Both the position numbers and the translations under genes were made by a program. A stretch of DNA of 31,742 bases, taken from NCBI GenBank assembly GCA_964651475.1, contig CAZYXV010000043.1, forward strand, positions 1-31,742. The letters are read 5' to 3'. Below, piece by piece: positions 17,501 to 24,105 of the stretch. Below the pieces are notes generated by a model that saw nothing but the letters and a program-made list of their open reading frames with translations, was not told the origin of the DNA and ran no database searches. Numbering within the stretch: position 1 is the first letter of the stretch; every line of letters starts with the position of its first letter. The DNA is from JBGSMF01 sp964651475. GTDB lineage: Bacteria; Chloroflexota; Anaerolineae; Fen-1058.

Positions 17501-17966
17501 ACGACCACTGCCACGATTGGGTGCTAGAGTCATACGAACCCACGCGCCAGTAGTACAACTGATTTTCCAGGGGATGTTGGACATTGAAAAACGTATCTTT
17601 GCGCCAATCATCGTGTATGGGCGTATAGCCGGCATATACCAGATCTTTTTTATCTACTGCCAGAAATCCACTAAAGTCTGAAATAGTGCTCACTTGCAAG
17701 TAATACTTGGACACGCCGGGCACAGGCTGCCACAAAAAGGTCGGCAAGCCCAGCGGCTCGTATAGCTCGCGGCCCGGTTCAGGATCCTCAGGATTGCCGG
17801 TGGTGTGCGCTCCATAAGCGGGGCTGATCAGTGTAGGGGCGGGAACAGCGGCCCGCGCGGGAGACAATGGAAGGCTTTGCGTCATCATGCATACCAGCAG
17901 CACAATTATTGCGGCGCGTCCTGGCAGGCGCGTCCAGGTCAAACCCTTATCGTTGTAGATTTTCAT
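14502..17966 (-). CDS. Large secreted protein with eight Fn3-like modules
   Basis: An 1154-residue extracellular protein. A clear signal peptide ends near residue 39 (LPLSPARA). Eight modules share an opening like FxWxPVxGAxxYxLQV and a YYWRVRxY-type strand. Between modules five and six lies a different beta-rich domain with LEVGDLYFASDKDNLLISF and DTNHADGVG, which resembles DOMON/CBM9-like carbohydrate- or surface-binding domains. The protein ends in FLPVLLRNL, a short hydrophobic/basic tail that I associate with exported proteins of Chloroflexota; its sorting role is an inference. A strong AGGAGGT lies six bases before the ATG, so high expression is likely. Probably a cell-surface adhesin or polymer-binding protein. 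No catalytic domain is visible. Confidence 0.85.
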   Translation of the reverse strand: MKIYNDKGLTWTRLPGRAAIIVLLVCMMTQSLPLSPARAAVPAPTLISPAYGAHTTGNPEDPEPGRELYEPLGLPTFLWQPVPGVSKYYLQVSTISDFSGFLAVDKKDLVYAGYTPIHDDWRKDTFFNVQHPLENQLYYWRVGSYDSSTQSWQWSSTWSFTRHWGKSPLPVSPPNAGPNEFLEFNPVFEWMAVPGASFYEIQVSTSTAFGTSYTAFTRQTTFATTGLAPLSNDTDYYWRVRAYAFANNALNANGGASGDWSCTAGVTTDCPRFRIRWSYYQADTELDRRPVPLTPVNNATNVGMPLFSWTPVEGAARYELQVCPDPGCTEGLQKVKLSGGDATPNTFWNYKLAQNWDLKPNSTYYWRVRACMVECKTGYYGQWTSETPNLTFQFTTGSYTPTIPSLFYPPYYYDPSINQGNFEDRTVAVPTFMWDHEYNATEYILQVTDPVVDPNFLNPLWVVHTHNTSAVPTTSVPITQGIFVWRVSGDNGATWSQDWKARIDVTRLGGSTPFSQPPQLLRPDYRPAPDGNTYGYDSVDAFPLLEWMPVQDATSYHVQIARDPNFEEVVDETDTLFTNYTPLDYCPPTFGALGDCQLGWGTYYWRVRAYNVGSAQFGAYSTPYRFMVSAPLRMVFDQPSGQVKPLPAKALLATDSMSDAPDSTLEVGDLYFASDKDNLLISFGAQPGSTAVTYVILMDTNHADGVGASSPPGMSGITAALPHRPDYAIVATFNNATTVFTPTLYAWLPASSSWDAGRLFSFLNSKAYYDSAVQLAELRLARTTVLNPASIAFSVFTSSGGAVADAVPDALPGDPNTYLSQFVAHSQAPAPVLPPAQVVEGNHVMRQTPLMMWRTMDDVWSASGPTRLGTYRGRVATDYGFSNIYKPKNILQEGWTPNIMPFSYSNSYYIPHMDTFEDNPLYYWDVSANVRAIQLPYSQPFVFSKSMFSPVDPIVTPLVVSGTISYTAQTPTLSWTSAQGSKGYLLTVKEGGTTVVKDFPLYTFNTTHAPLNTLKEGFYTWQVQTADGDDYLSADVSGSASSFTIVYPLVRPVSPLRGGSITNPFVFKWARSEGAAYYELQVDLTDQFSPGPNLNTYKTFNTTYIPPVKPTALTKGNLFYWRVRQCKGDGASCGAWTTQIFGYEVFLPVLLRNL

Positions 17967-18125
17967 TTACGACCTCCTTTTTGTTTTTAATTTGATTGGG
18001 TATATCAAAAACCTGGTTCAACATGGGCCGGATAGACGAGGTAAACGCTGTGTGATAAATAGAGGACAAGTTGCGAATACAATGGATGAACAATCAACAT
18101 TATGAATCACTGGTAAGGAGCAAAC

Positions 18126-18188
18126 GTGAGCATTTTACAACATTCCAACACGCTGGTCAACTCTACTATGATACCCCATCCACCCTGA
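18126..18188 (+). CDS. Possible 20-residue peptide ORF
   Basis: GTG with AAGGAG ideally placed upstream opens a 20-codon frame (VSILQHSNTLVNSTMIPHPP). No promoter, membrane segment or conserved feature is visible, and chance is a realistic explanation. It precedes the structured element at 18210-18242, so a leader-peptide role is conceivable. Confidence 0.15.
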   Translation: MSILQHSNTLVNSTMIPHPP

Positions 18189-18209
18189 TTATTCAATAGG
18201 AGCTTTGTA

Positions 18210-18242
18210 CCGGGTTAAAAGTCCCGGCGCGAGTATCGCGCC
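18210..18242. other. Two mutually exclusive hairpins
   Basis: CCGGG (18210-18214) pairs with CCCGG (18223-18227) across an 8-nt loop, and GGCGCGA (18226-18232) pairs with TCGCGCC (18236-18242) across GTA. They share two bases. The element lies 50-85 bp beyond the SDR stop codon on the minus strand and may act as its terminator or be a dispersed palindromic repeat. It matches no riboswitch I know. Confidence 0.5.
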
Positions 18243-18295
18243 CGGAGGGCACTCATGCGCGGACGACTGGGGGATGTTTATTTTTTAGAAACGCC

Positions 18296-19138
18296 TTACT
18301 TGAACCCGAACGCGCGCGCTTTCAGGGCATCCGTCAAACGAATGGGCAAGAACGGCAAGAGCGCGAGCAACACTGTCCATCCTATGCCGGGCGTGCCCAC
18401 GTAGCGCGGCGCGGGATGGCGCGCCGTCAGCGCTTTGTAGATAACCTTTGCCACCACCTCCGGGCCGGGTGCAGCCGGCGTGTAAGCGCCTTGATAATAT
18501 TCAAAATTCTTGAGCGAGGCGGCATACGGCGAGGCCTCGCTCGAAATTCGCCGCGCGCGCCCAGCGGCGGCGTCTGCAAAATGCGTGTTCACGCTGCCCG
18601 GCTCAATCAACACCACCTTGATATTCCACGGGCGCAGTTCCACGCGCAGCGCGTCGCTCAGCGCCTCCAGCGCAAACTTGCTGGCAGAATACACGCCGCT
18701 GGAAGGCGCCACGATTCGGCCGGCGATGCTGCTCACGTTGACGATGCGCCCTTCCCTTTGCCGGCGCATGGCGGGGATGACGAGCTGGCACAAGCGCAGC
18801 GCGCCAAACACGTTTGTCTCGAATTGCGCGCGCGCTTCTTGCAGCGGGATATCTTCCAGCGGCCCAAACACGCCGTAACCGGCATTGTTGATCAACGCAT
18901 CCATCCGCCCGGCCTGGCGCGAGACGTGGTCCACCGCCGCGGCGCAACTTGCTTCGAGCGTTACATCTAATGCCAGCGGCGTGATGGTCTCCGAAGCGAG
19001 ACCGGCCACGCTTTCCGGGCGGCGCGCGGTGGCATACACGCGCCAGCCGCGCTCGGCCAGGTAGCGCGCCGTCGCCCGGCCAATCCCACTGGAACAGCCC
19101 GTAATCAGCGCGACGGGAACAGCGTCAGTGTGTTTCAT
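18296..19138 (-). CDS. Short-chain dehydrogenase/reductase
   Basis: A 280-residue classical SDR that uses NAD(P)H to reduce or oxidise an unknown substrate. The Rossmann motif TGCSSGIG lies near residues 14-21, NNAG near 88, the catalytic Ser in NVSSIAG, and the YSASK motif supplies the Tyr and Lys. The C-terminus is longer than in minimal SDRs and has a hydrophobic segment (WTVLLALLPFLP) that may touch membrane or lipid. The ATG was chosen one base after the RNase H stop codon; AGGA lies eight bases upstream. Co-transcription with the RNase H gene is very likely although the functions look unrelated. Confidence 0.9.
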   Translation of the reverse strand: MKHTDAVPVALITGCSSGIGRATARYLAERGWRVYATARRPESVAGLASETITPLALDVTLEASCAAAVDHVSRQAGRMDALINNAGYGVFGPLEDIPLQEARAQFETNVFGALRLCQLVIPAMRRQREGRIVNVSSIAGRIVAPSSGVYSASKFALEALSDALRVELRPWNIKVVLIEPGSVNTHFADAAAGRARRISSEASPYAASLKNFEYYQGAYTPAAPGPEVVAKVIYKALTARHPAPRYVGTPGIGWTVLLALLPFLPIRLTDALKARAFGFK

Positions 19139-19139
19139 A

Positions 19140-20102
19140 TCACACGTCCTGCGCCGCCAGGTCCTCGATGATTTGGGCAGCCAGGTGCGCGGCGCGTTCC
19201 ATGTCCGGCGGCGCATTCTCGCCGGCAACGACTTGCCACGCGACCTGGTGCCGCGCGGCCGCCTCGTGCAACGCCTCCCACTCGGCGCGATTGGCTACCG
19301 GCTTGCCGTCTTTGGTCTGCCATCCGCGCGCCTGCCAGCCCTTGATCCACTGAGACGCGCCCTTTACCAGGTACTCAGCATCCGAATAAACCGTCACGCG
19401 GCACGGGCGCGTGAGCGCCTGCAAACCCTGCGTAGCCGCGCGGATCAACAAGGCATTGATGGTGGCCGCAGCGTCGCTGCCGCTGAGGTCGCGAACGTGG
19501 TCGCCCATACGCAGCACCGCCGCCCACGCGCCCGGCTGCCCGCTTCCCCGGCCGGCGGCCTTGATACAAAGCTCCACCGCGGTGAGGCGATCCACCTGAG
19601 GCGTGTGTTGCGCCGGGGCCGTGAAAGAGCGAAGCGAGCGCAGCGCCTGCGTGGCAAGCTGGTCAGCGCGCTCGTTCAACGGATGGCCGGCGTGCCCCTC
19701 CAGCCAATGCCAGGTCACGTCGTGCGCTTGCGTGAGCTGGTGCAAGACGCACCACAAATCCTGATTCTTGACCGGCTCCTTGTCGCGCGTCCGCCAACCA
19801 TTGCGCATCCACCCCTCGATCCATTCCGTGATGCCCTGGCGCACGTACTGAGAATCGGTGTACAGATCTACCCGGCAACGCCCCACCGCCCGCTCGAGCA
19901 GCGCCAGCGCCGCCAGCGCCGCCTGCAATTCCATGCGATTGTTGGTCGTGTCCGGGTCGTTGCCGTGCAGCACCCATTCACGCTCGCCCAAACGAACGAT
20001 GGCGGCCCACCCGCCGGGGCCGGGATTGGGATCGCATCCGCCGTCGGTATAGACCTCGGCGCAAAGCGGTTGGTCTGCCTGAAGTGAAAGCAATTCGTTC
20101 AC
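19140..20102 (-). CDS. Tandem RNase H protein: active domain fused to a degenerate copy
   Basis: A 320-residue protein. Domain 1 (about 13-155) is a complete RNase HI with Asp20 (YTDGG), Glu58 (RMEL), Asp83 (YTDSQ), His137 (EGHAGH) and Asp147 (NERAD); it should cut RNA in RNA-DNA hybrids. Domain 2 (about 174-318) aligns along its whole length, but Lys181 replaces the first Asp, Leu218 the Glu, Glu295 the His and Ala305 the last Asp; only Asp241 remains. It is thus a pseudo-RNase H, perhaps for hybrid binding. The GTG start is preceded by AGGAG six bases away; an upstream TTG reading lacks this. It carries no N-terminal hybrid-binding domain of the usual eukaryotic type. Confidence 0.9.
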   Translation of the reverse strand: MNELLSLQADQPLCAEVYTDGGCDPNPGPGGWAAIVRLGEREWVLHGNDPDTTNNRMELQAALAALALLERAVGRCRVDLYTDSQYVRQGITEWIEGWMRNGWRTRDKEPVKNQDLWCVLHQLTQAHDVTWHWLEGHAGHPLNERADQLATQALRSLRSFTAPAQHTPQVDRLTAVELCIKAAGRGSGQPGAWAAVLRMGDHVRDLSGSDAAATINALLIRAATQGLQALTRPCRVTVYSDAEYLVKGASQWIKGWQARGWQTKDGKPVANRAEWEALHEAAARHQVAWQVVAGENAPPDMERAAHLAAQIIEDLAAQDV

Positions 20103-20145
20103 GTGTTGCTCCTGGGATAATTGCCGGACTTTCTTTTGGGTCTCT

Positions 20146-20174
20146 AGTTTGTCACATCTGGCCCGCTTTGTCAA
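20146..20174 (-). promoter_or_regulatory. Putative promoter of the RNase H-SDR operon
   Basis: On the minus strand a perfect TTGACA (20174-20169) is followed after 17 bp by CAAACT (20151-20146), a weak -10. The -35 overlaps the -35 of the divergent rsmG promoter, so the two promoters probably compete for RNA polymerase. Confidence 0.4.
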
Positions 20175-20196
20175 GAAGGCACAGCCCGTTTATAAT
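20168..20196 (+). promoter_or_regulatory. Promoter of rsmG
   Basis: TTGTCA (20168-20173) and a perfect TATAAT (20191-20196) are separated by exactly 17 bp, close to the sigma-70 consensus. The predicted start near 20203 gives a leader of about 118 nt. Confidence 0.7.
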
Positions 20197-20202
20197 TAGG
20201 GC

Positions 20203-20320
20203 CAAAGATTAATCCCTAGCCCGTTTTCCGCACCCCGTAGGCTTGCGTCTCCATGCAAGCCGATTGCTGGGGACGTTCGCGCATAAGGGTGCGCGAACTG
20301 CGAAATCCAGGCTTGGCAGA
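20203..20320 (+). promoter_or_regulatory. Structured 5' leader of rsmG
   Basis: The leader holds two strong hairpins: GGCTTGC/GCAAGCC (20240-20261, 8-nt loop) and GTTCGCGC/GCGCGAAC (20275-20298, loop ATAAGGGT). The rsmG ribosome-binding site just after them is weak, so leader folding could govern translation. No known riboswitch class was recognised. Confidence 0.5.
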
Positions 20321-21082
20321 ATGACGATGAAACACCTGGCAGAAGGCTTGCAAAAACTGGGGCTGGCGCTCACGTCCGAACAACGGGCCGCGTTCCAACG
20401 TTACCGCGACGAACTGGTGACGTGGAATACACGCGCCAATCTCACCGCCATCACCAACGACGAAGGCGTCCAGATCAAGCACTTTGTGGACTCGCTCAGT
20501 TGCCTGATTGGGATGTCGGAATGCAAGGCGCAAATTTCAAACTTGCAGGCCGAGCTTTTGAACATCAGGCCAGATATCAAAGTGGTGGACGTGGGCACGG
20601 GAGCGGGCTTTCCCGGATTGCCGCTCAAAATTGTCTGCCCGACTGTCCGCCTGACATTGGTGGAAGCCATCGGCAAAAAGGCCGATTTTCTGAATCACAT
20701 GGTTGCCACGCTTGGGCTGCGCAATGTGACGGTGGTCAAAGCGCGCGCCGAAGATGTTGGGCGCGACCCGGCTTACCGGGAGCAGTACGATTGGGCAGTG
20801 GCGCGCGCCGTGGCCGATATGGCGACGTTGGCCGAGTACCTGCTGCCGCTGGTGAGGATAGGCGGCAAAGCGCTGGCGCAAAAAAGCGAAAGCGCGCCCG
20901 CCGAAGTAAGCGCCGCCGAAGCGGCCATCCGCCATCTGGGCGGGCGCGTGAACCGCTTATTATCACTCGAGCTGCACGGCATTGCCGAAACGCGCTACCT
21001 CGTCATCGTAGACAAGATTGCCGCCACGCCAGGCAAGTATCCTCGCCGCGCCGGCGTGCCGGCCAAAAAGCCTCTCAGGTAG
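20321..21082 (+). CDS. rsmG: 16S rRNA (guanine-527-N7)-methyltransferase RsmG
   Basis: A 253-residue SAM-dependent enzyme that methylates G527 of 16S rRNA in the small subunit. The family motifs are clear: NLTAITND, the SAM loop VVDVGTGAGFPGLPLKI (about 88-104), and the DWAVARAVADM region. Relative to typical RsmG there is an insertion of about 17 residues (about 66-82, SECKAQISNLQAELLNI) between the DSL motif and the SAM loop. ATG at 20321 was chosen; a second ATG follows two codons later, and neither has a strong ribosome-binding site. The TAG stop is built from two bases of a target duplication and the first base of a transposon-like element. Confidence 0.93.
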   Translation: MTMKHLAEGLQKLGLALTSEQRAAFQRYRDELVTWNTRANLTAITNDEGVQIKHFVDSLSCLIGMSECKAQISNLQAELLNIRPDIKVVDVGTGAGFPGLPLKIVCPTVRLTLVEAIGKKADFLNHMVATLGLRNVTVVKARAEDVGRDPAYREQYDWAVARAVADMATLAEYLLPLVRIGGKALAQKSESAPAEVSAAEAAIRHLGGRVNRLLSLELHGIAETRYLVIVDKIAATPGKYPRRAGVPAKKPLR

Positions 21083-21270
21083 TAACTACTCAGCCTCGCT
21101 CACCGCGCCGTCCCCGGCGCGGGGCGGTATCGCAAGTCTTGTGTAATTTGCCAGTTCGCCCGCAGTTGAACTGCGGGCGGAACGAATTTACACACAATTC
21201 GGCATACTACCCCGGCGCGGTCTATGCGCGGCCAGTAACGCCCGCCGAGGACGGCGGGCTGAGCAGTTAC
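21082..21270. mobile_element. MITE-like element with IS66-type ends and 8-bp target duplication
   Basis: The 189-bp element has terminal inverted repeats: GTAACTACTCAGCC on the left and GGCTGAGCAGTTAC on the right (13 of 14 positions match). It is flanked by identical 8-bp copies of CTCAGGTA (21074-21081 and 21271-21278). A perfect 11-bp palindrome lies near the centre (arms 21157-21167 and 21169-21179). Ends starting GTAA and 8-bp duplications are known traits of the IS66 family. No transposase gene fits inside, so it would move only with help in trans. It sits between two convergent genes. Confidence 0.85.
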
Positions 21271-21279
21271 CTCAGGTAA

Positions 21280-23004
21280 TCAAAACGGCCCGGCCAGAAT
21301 CACATCTCTGTTTTGCAGCGGGGCAGGGCTGGCGGCCTGAACCGCCGCGACGGCGCTGCGCATCTTGGGCAAATGCTCGGCCACGTATACCTGTGTGATG
21401 GCCTTTTTTCTCTCGTCCAACCGCGCCAGTTGCAACAACAGCCAGCTATTGAGCACGCATATCGCCATCTCGGTCACGTCGGAGGCGTAATAGTCAATGA
21501 TGGGCGTCTCACATTCTCGGAGGTGGTCGGCGCAGCGATTGAACAGTGCGGTTGCTTCCACGGCCTGCTTTTTGAGCGGCTCTAACGCGGGGCCGTAATC
21601 CAGCGCCGCCCACTCGTCCAGCAAATCGTCCAGCGCGTGTCCCAGCAGTTTGCCGATGGCGGCCACCACTTGCAGTTGGCTGGTGCCTTCGTAAATGTTG
21701 GTCACGCGCATGTCGCGATAGTGTCGCTCGACGTTAAATTCGCGCATATAGCCCACGCCGCCGTGAACTTGCATCGCGTGGAAGCACACGCGGTTGCCCA
21801 TCTCGGTAGAATAATACTTGGTGAGCGGGGTCAGCACTTCGGCCAGCCGCGCCGCGCGCTTGAGCGCCTGGCGCTCGGCGGGGTCGGGCCTGGCGCTGGC
21901 GGCGAGGCGCTTGTCGTAAGCCTTTTCCAGGTCAACCCAGCGCGCAGACTCGTACATAAGCGCCCGCGCCGCCTCGATCTCGCTCCGCATCAACAGCAGC
22001 ATGCGGGTCACGGCCGGCAAGTTGCGGATGGGCTGATTGAACTGGACGCGCTCGTGAGCGTAGCGATGCGCCTCGCGAAAGGCCGCCTCCGCAATCCCGA
22101 TGGCCTGGGCGGACACGGCCAGCCGCGCGCCGTTCATCAACGTCATCGCGTAACGAATCAGCCCAAAGCGCCGCTTGCCGACAAGTTGCGCGGGGGTGTT
22201 GTTGTAGTGTATCTCGCACGTGGGCGAAGCGTGCATGCCGACCTTGTTTTCGATGCGGCGAATGGTGACGGTCTCGTCTCGTTCGACCAAAAAGAGCGAC
22301 AGGCCGCGCGCGTCGTTCGAGTCCGGCTCGCTGCGCGCCAGCACCACCATAATATCGGCGCCGCCGTTGGTGATGAAACGCTTGACGCCGCTGATGCGCC
22401 AGACGCCGGCCGCCTCGTCGTAGACGGCGCGCGTCTGCACGGCGCCCAGGTCCGAGCCGGCGTCCGGTTCGGTGAGCACCATCGCGCCGGATACCTCGCC
22501 GCGGGCAAAGCGCGGCAAGATGCGCGCCTTCATGTCTTCGCTGCCAAATTCGCTGATGGACGAGGCGATTTCTTGCAAGCCAAACACCGTCATCATGCCA
22601 GCCTCGGCGCGCGAGACCATTTCGATCATCATCTGGTAAATGGTCTCCGGCAAGTTCATCCCGCCGTACTCCCAAGGCAACATGACCCCGTGCAACTCGG
22701 CTTGTTTCAACGCCTTGAGCGCGTCCTGAGTGGCCGCCGCATAGTGCACCTGCCCATCCCGAAACTGCACGCCTTCCTCGTCCGCCTCTGCAGCGCGCGG
22801 AGCGATCACGTTGGCGCAAATCTCGCCCAACACTTGCAGCATCAGCCGATAGTTGTCTTGGGCGTCCTCGTAACTGCGCGGCGCAGCCGGGTATTGCTCG
22901 CTGTAGGTGTACCCCTTTTCTTTGAGTGCGACCACCTGGCTCAAGTCAGTGTGATCGAGGTGAAACTGGAGGTCCAGATTATCCAGGAAAAAATTTTCGG
23001 CCAT
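21280..23004 (-). CDS. Acyl-CoA dehydrogenase (long AcdA/FadE-like form)
   Basis: A 574-residue flavoprotein that introduces the trans-2 double bond into acyl-CoA and passes electrons to ETF. FAD-binding motifs VLTEPDAGSDLG and RFITNGG lie mid-protein. The late segment has QVHGGVGYMREF and IYEGTSQLQ, whose Glu is the catalytic base in this family. A C-terminal extension of about 120 helical residues makes it longer than the 380-residue type. The start MAENFFLDN was chosen; a longer reading would only translate the repeat-rich spacer. It lies directly behind etfA, which supplies its electron acceptor. Confidence 0.93.
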   Translation of the reverse strand: MAENFFLDNLDLQFHLDHTDLSQVVALKEKGYTYSEQYPAAPRSYEDAQDNYRLMLQVLGEICANVIAPRAAEADEEGVQFRDGQVHYAAATQDALKALKQAELHGVMLPWEYGGMNLPETIYQMMIEMVSRAEAGMMTVFGLQEIASSISEFGSEDMKARILPRFARGEVSGAMVLTEPDAGSDLGAVQTRAVYDEAAGVWRISGVKRFITNGGADIMVVLARSEPDSNDARGLSLFLVERDETVTIRRIENKVGMHASPTCEIHYNNTPAQLVGKRRFGLIRYAMTLMNGARLAVSAQAIGIAEAAFREAHRYAHERVQFNQPIRNLPAVTRMLLLMRSEIEAARALMYESARWVDLEKAYDKRLAASARPDPAERQALKRAARLAEVLTPLTKYYSTEMGNRVCFHAMQVHGGVGYMREFNVERHYRDMRVTNIYEGTSQLQVVAAIGKLLGHALDDLLDEWAALDYGPALEPLKKQAVEATALFNRCADHLRECETPIIDYYASDVTEMAICVLNSWLLLQLARLDERKKAITQVYVAEHLPKMRSAVAAVQAASPAPLQNRDVILAGPF

Positions 23005-23007
23005 AAC

Positions 23008-23028
23008 CCCTAATCTCCAATCCCTAAT
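23008..23028. repeat. Heptanucleotide tract upstream of the acyl-CoA dehydrogenase
   Basis: Three adjacent 7-mers CCCTAAT, CTCCAAT and CCCTAAT occupy the spacer immediately before the start codon and include the likely Shine-Dalgarno GGAG on the minus strand. Confidence 0.6.
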
Positions 23029-23039
23029 ACCTGAAGGTT

Positions 23040-23063
23040 GGGCAGGCGCGAGGCCCGCCCCTA
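23040..23063. repeat. Short palindromic (REP-like) repeat abutting etfA
   Basis: GGGC-A-GGC pairs with GCC-C-GCCC around a GCGAG loop, followed by the CTAC end. On the minus strand the element begins GTAGGGGCGGGCC and supplies the TAG stop of etfA. A similar GTAG...GCAGGG...CCCTGCCC palindrome lies at the right window edge. Confidence 0.55.
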
Positions 23064-24083
23064 CCTGGTCTTTTCGCGCCACGCGCGGATCATCATCGGC
23101 AGCACCTCGGCCACGTCGCCCACGATCTTGTAATGGGCGATCTGAAAAATGGGCGCGTTCGGGTCGGTGTTGATGGCAATGATCTTGGACGATTCGCTCA
23201 TTCCCGCCCGGTGTTGAATTGCGCCCGAAATGCCCGCCGCAATGTACAGGCGAGGCCGCACGGTCAGGCCCGTCTGCCCCACCTGGTGCTCCCGAGAAAT
23301 CAGGCCCGCGTCTACTGCCGCGCGCGACGCGCCCACCTCGCCGTCCAACAAGCTCGCCAATTCGCGCACCAACTCAAACTTGTCCTTGCTGCCCACGCCA
23401 GCGCCGCCGGCCACTATAATCGGCGCGCTTTTCAGGTTGACGCTGGATGGGCGCATTTCGCGGCTCAAAATCTCCACTACCCAATCTCTATTGTCAAACC
23501 GCGGATCAATCTTTTCAACCACCCCCTGGCGCGCCGTGTCCGGCTCCCGGCGACGCATCACGCCTTCGCGCACGGTCGCCATCTGCGGGCGGGTGTTGGG
23601 ATTGACAATGGTGGCGATGATATTGCCGCCAAACGCGGGGCGAATCTGATAGAGCAGGTTAGGGTAAAGCTGGCTCTTTTTCGTGTAATCGCCAATTTGA
23701 AGATCGGTGCAGTCGGCTGTCAATCCGACCCGCAAAGAACTGGCGACGCGCGGGGCGAGGTCGCGCCCGATGGGTGTAGCACCCAGCAAAAAGATATAGG
23801 GGCGCCGCTCTCGCGCCAAATCCGCCGCCACCCGCGCGTAGGGCAATGTGCGATAAATTCCCAGTTCGGGACGGTCGGCCAGCAGCACGCGGTCCGCGCC
23901 GTGATGAATGGCTGTCTGCGCCAGCCCCGCCACCTGGTGGCCGCACAGCAAGCCGCACACCTGGCCATTCAACTGCCCGGCCAGATCTTGAGCTCTGGCC
24001 AGCAGTTCCAGGCTGACATCGGCCACCTTGCCATCTTCCTGTTCGATGAAAACCCAAACGTCTTTTGAATTCGCCTGGCTCAT
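23061..24083 (-). CDS. etfA: Electron transfer flavoprotein alpha subunit
   Basis: A 340-residue ETF alpha chain that binds FAD and shuttles electrons between acyl-CoA dehydrogenase and other carriers. Diagnostic stretches are GLTADCTDL, IRPAFGGNIIATI and RPQMATVREGVM in the N-terminal part, and GGAGVGSKDKF, VGQTGLTVRPRLYIAAGISGA and IAINTDPNAPIF in the FAD domain. The wording of the N-terminal half is of the clostridial type found with butyryl-CoA dehydrogenase rather than mitochondrial. AGGA precedes the ATG. It follows etfB by 22 bp and precedes the dehydrogenase gene. Confidence 0.95.
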   Translation of the reverse strand: MSQANSKDVWVFIEQEDGKVADVSLELLARAQDLAGQLNGQVCGLLCGHQVAGLAQTAIHHGADRVLLADRPELGIYRTLPYARVAADLARERRPYIFLLGATPIGRDLAPRVASSLRVGLTADCTDLQIGDYTKKSQLYPNLLYQIRPAFGGNIIATIVNPNTRPQMATVREGVMRRREPDTARQGVVEKIDPRFDNRDWVVEILSREMRPSSVNLKSAPIIVAGGAGVGSKDKFELVRELASLLDGEVGASRAAVDAGLISREHQVGQTGLTVRPRLYIAAGISGAIQHRAGMSESSKIIAINTDPNAPIFQIAHYKIVGDVAEVLPMMIRAWREKTR

Positions 24084-24105
24084 GATTCTTCCTTATTCCT
24101 TTTGT

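Larger units (their letters stand above)
17967..18295. other. Intergenic region with hairpins and a possible tiny ORF
   Basis: This spacer precedes the secreted-protein gene (minus) and follows the SDR gene (minus). No convincing promoter was found. It contains a 20-codon ORF at 18126-18188 (GTG start, AAGGAG five bases upstream) and a pair of overlapping hairpins listed separately. Confidence 0.5.

Noticed and set aside
18210..18262. Riboswitch
   Set aside because: Stem lengths and loops match no class I know, and no suitably oriented gene follows.
21637..23013. Long plus-strand open frame opposite the acyl-CoA dehydrogenase
   Set aside because: It lies wholly antisense to a clear gene, is rich in His, Arg and Ala, and shows no family motif; GC-rich codon use opens such frames by chance. 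The same applies to frames at 9554-10417, 23133-24068 and 30668-31639.
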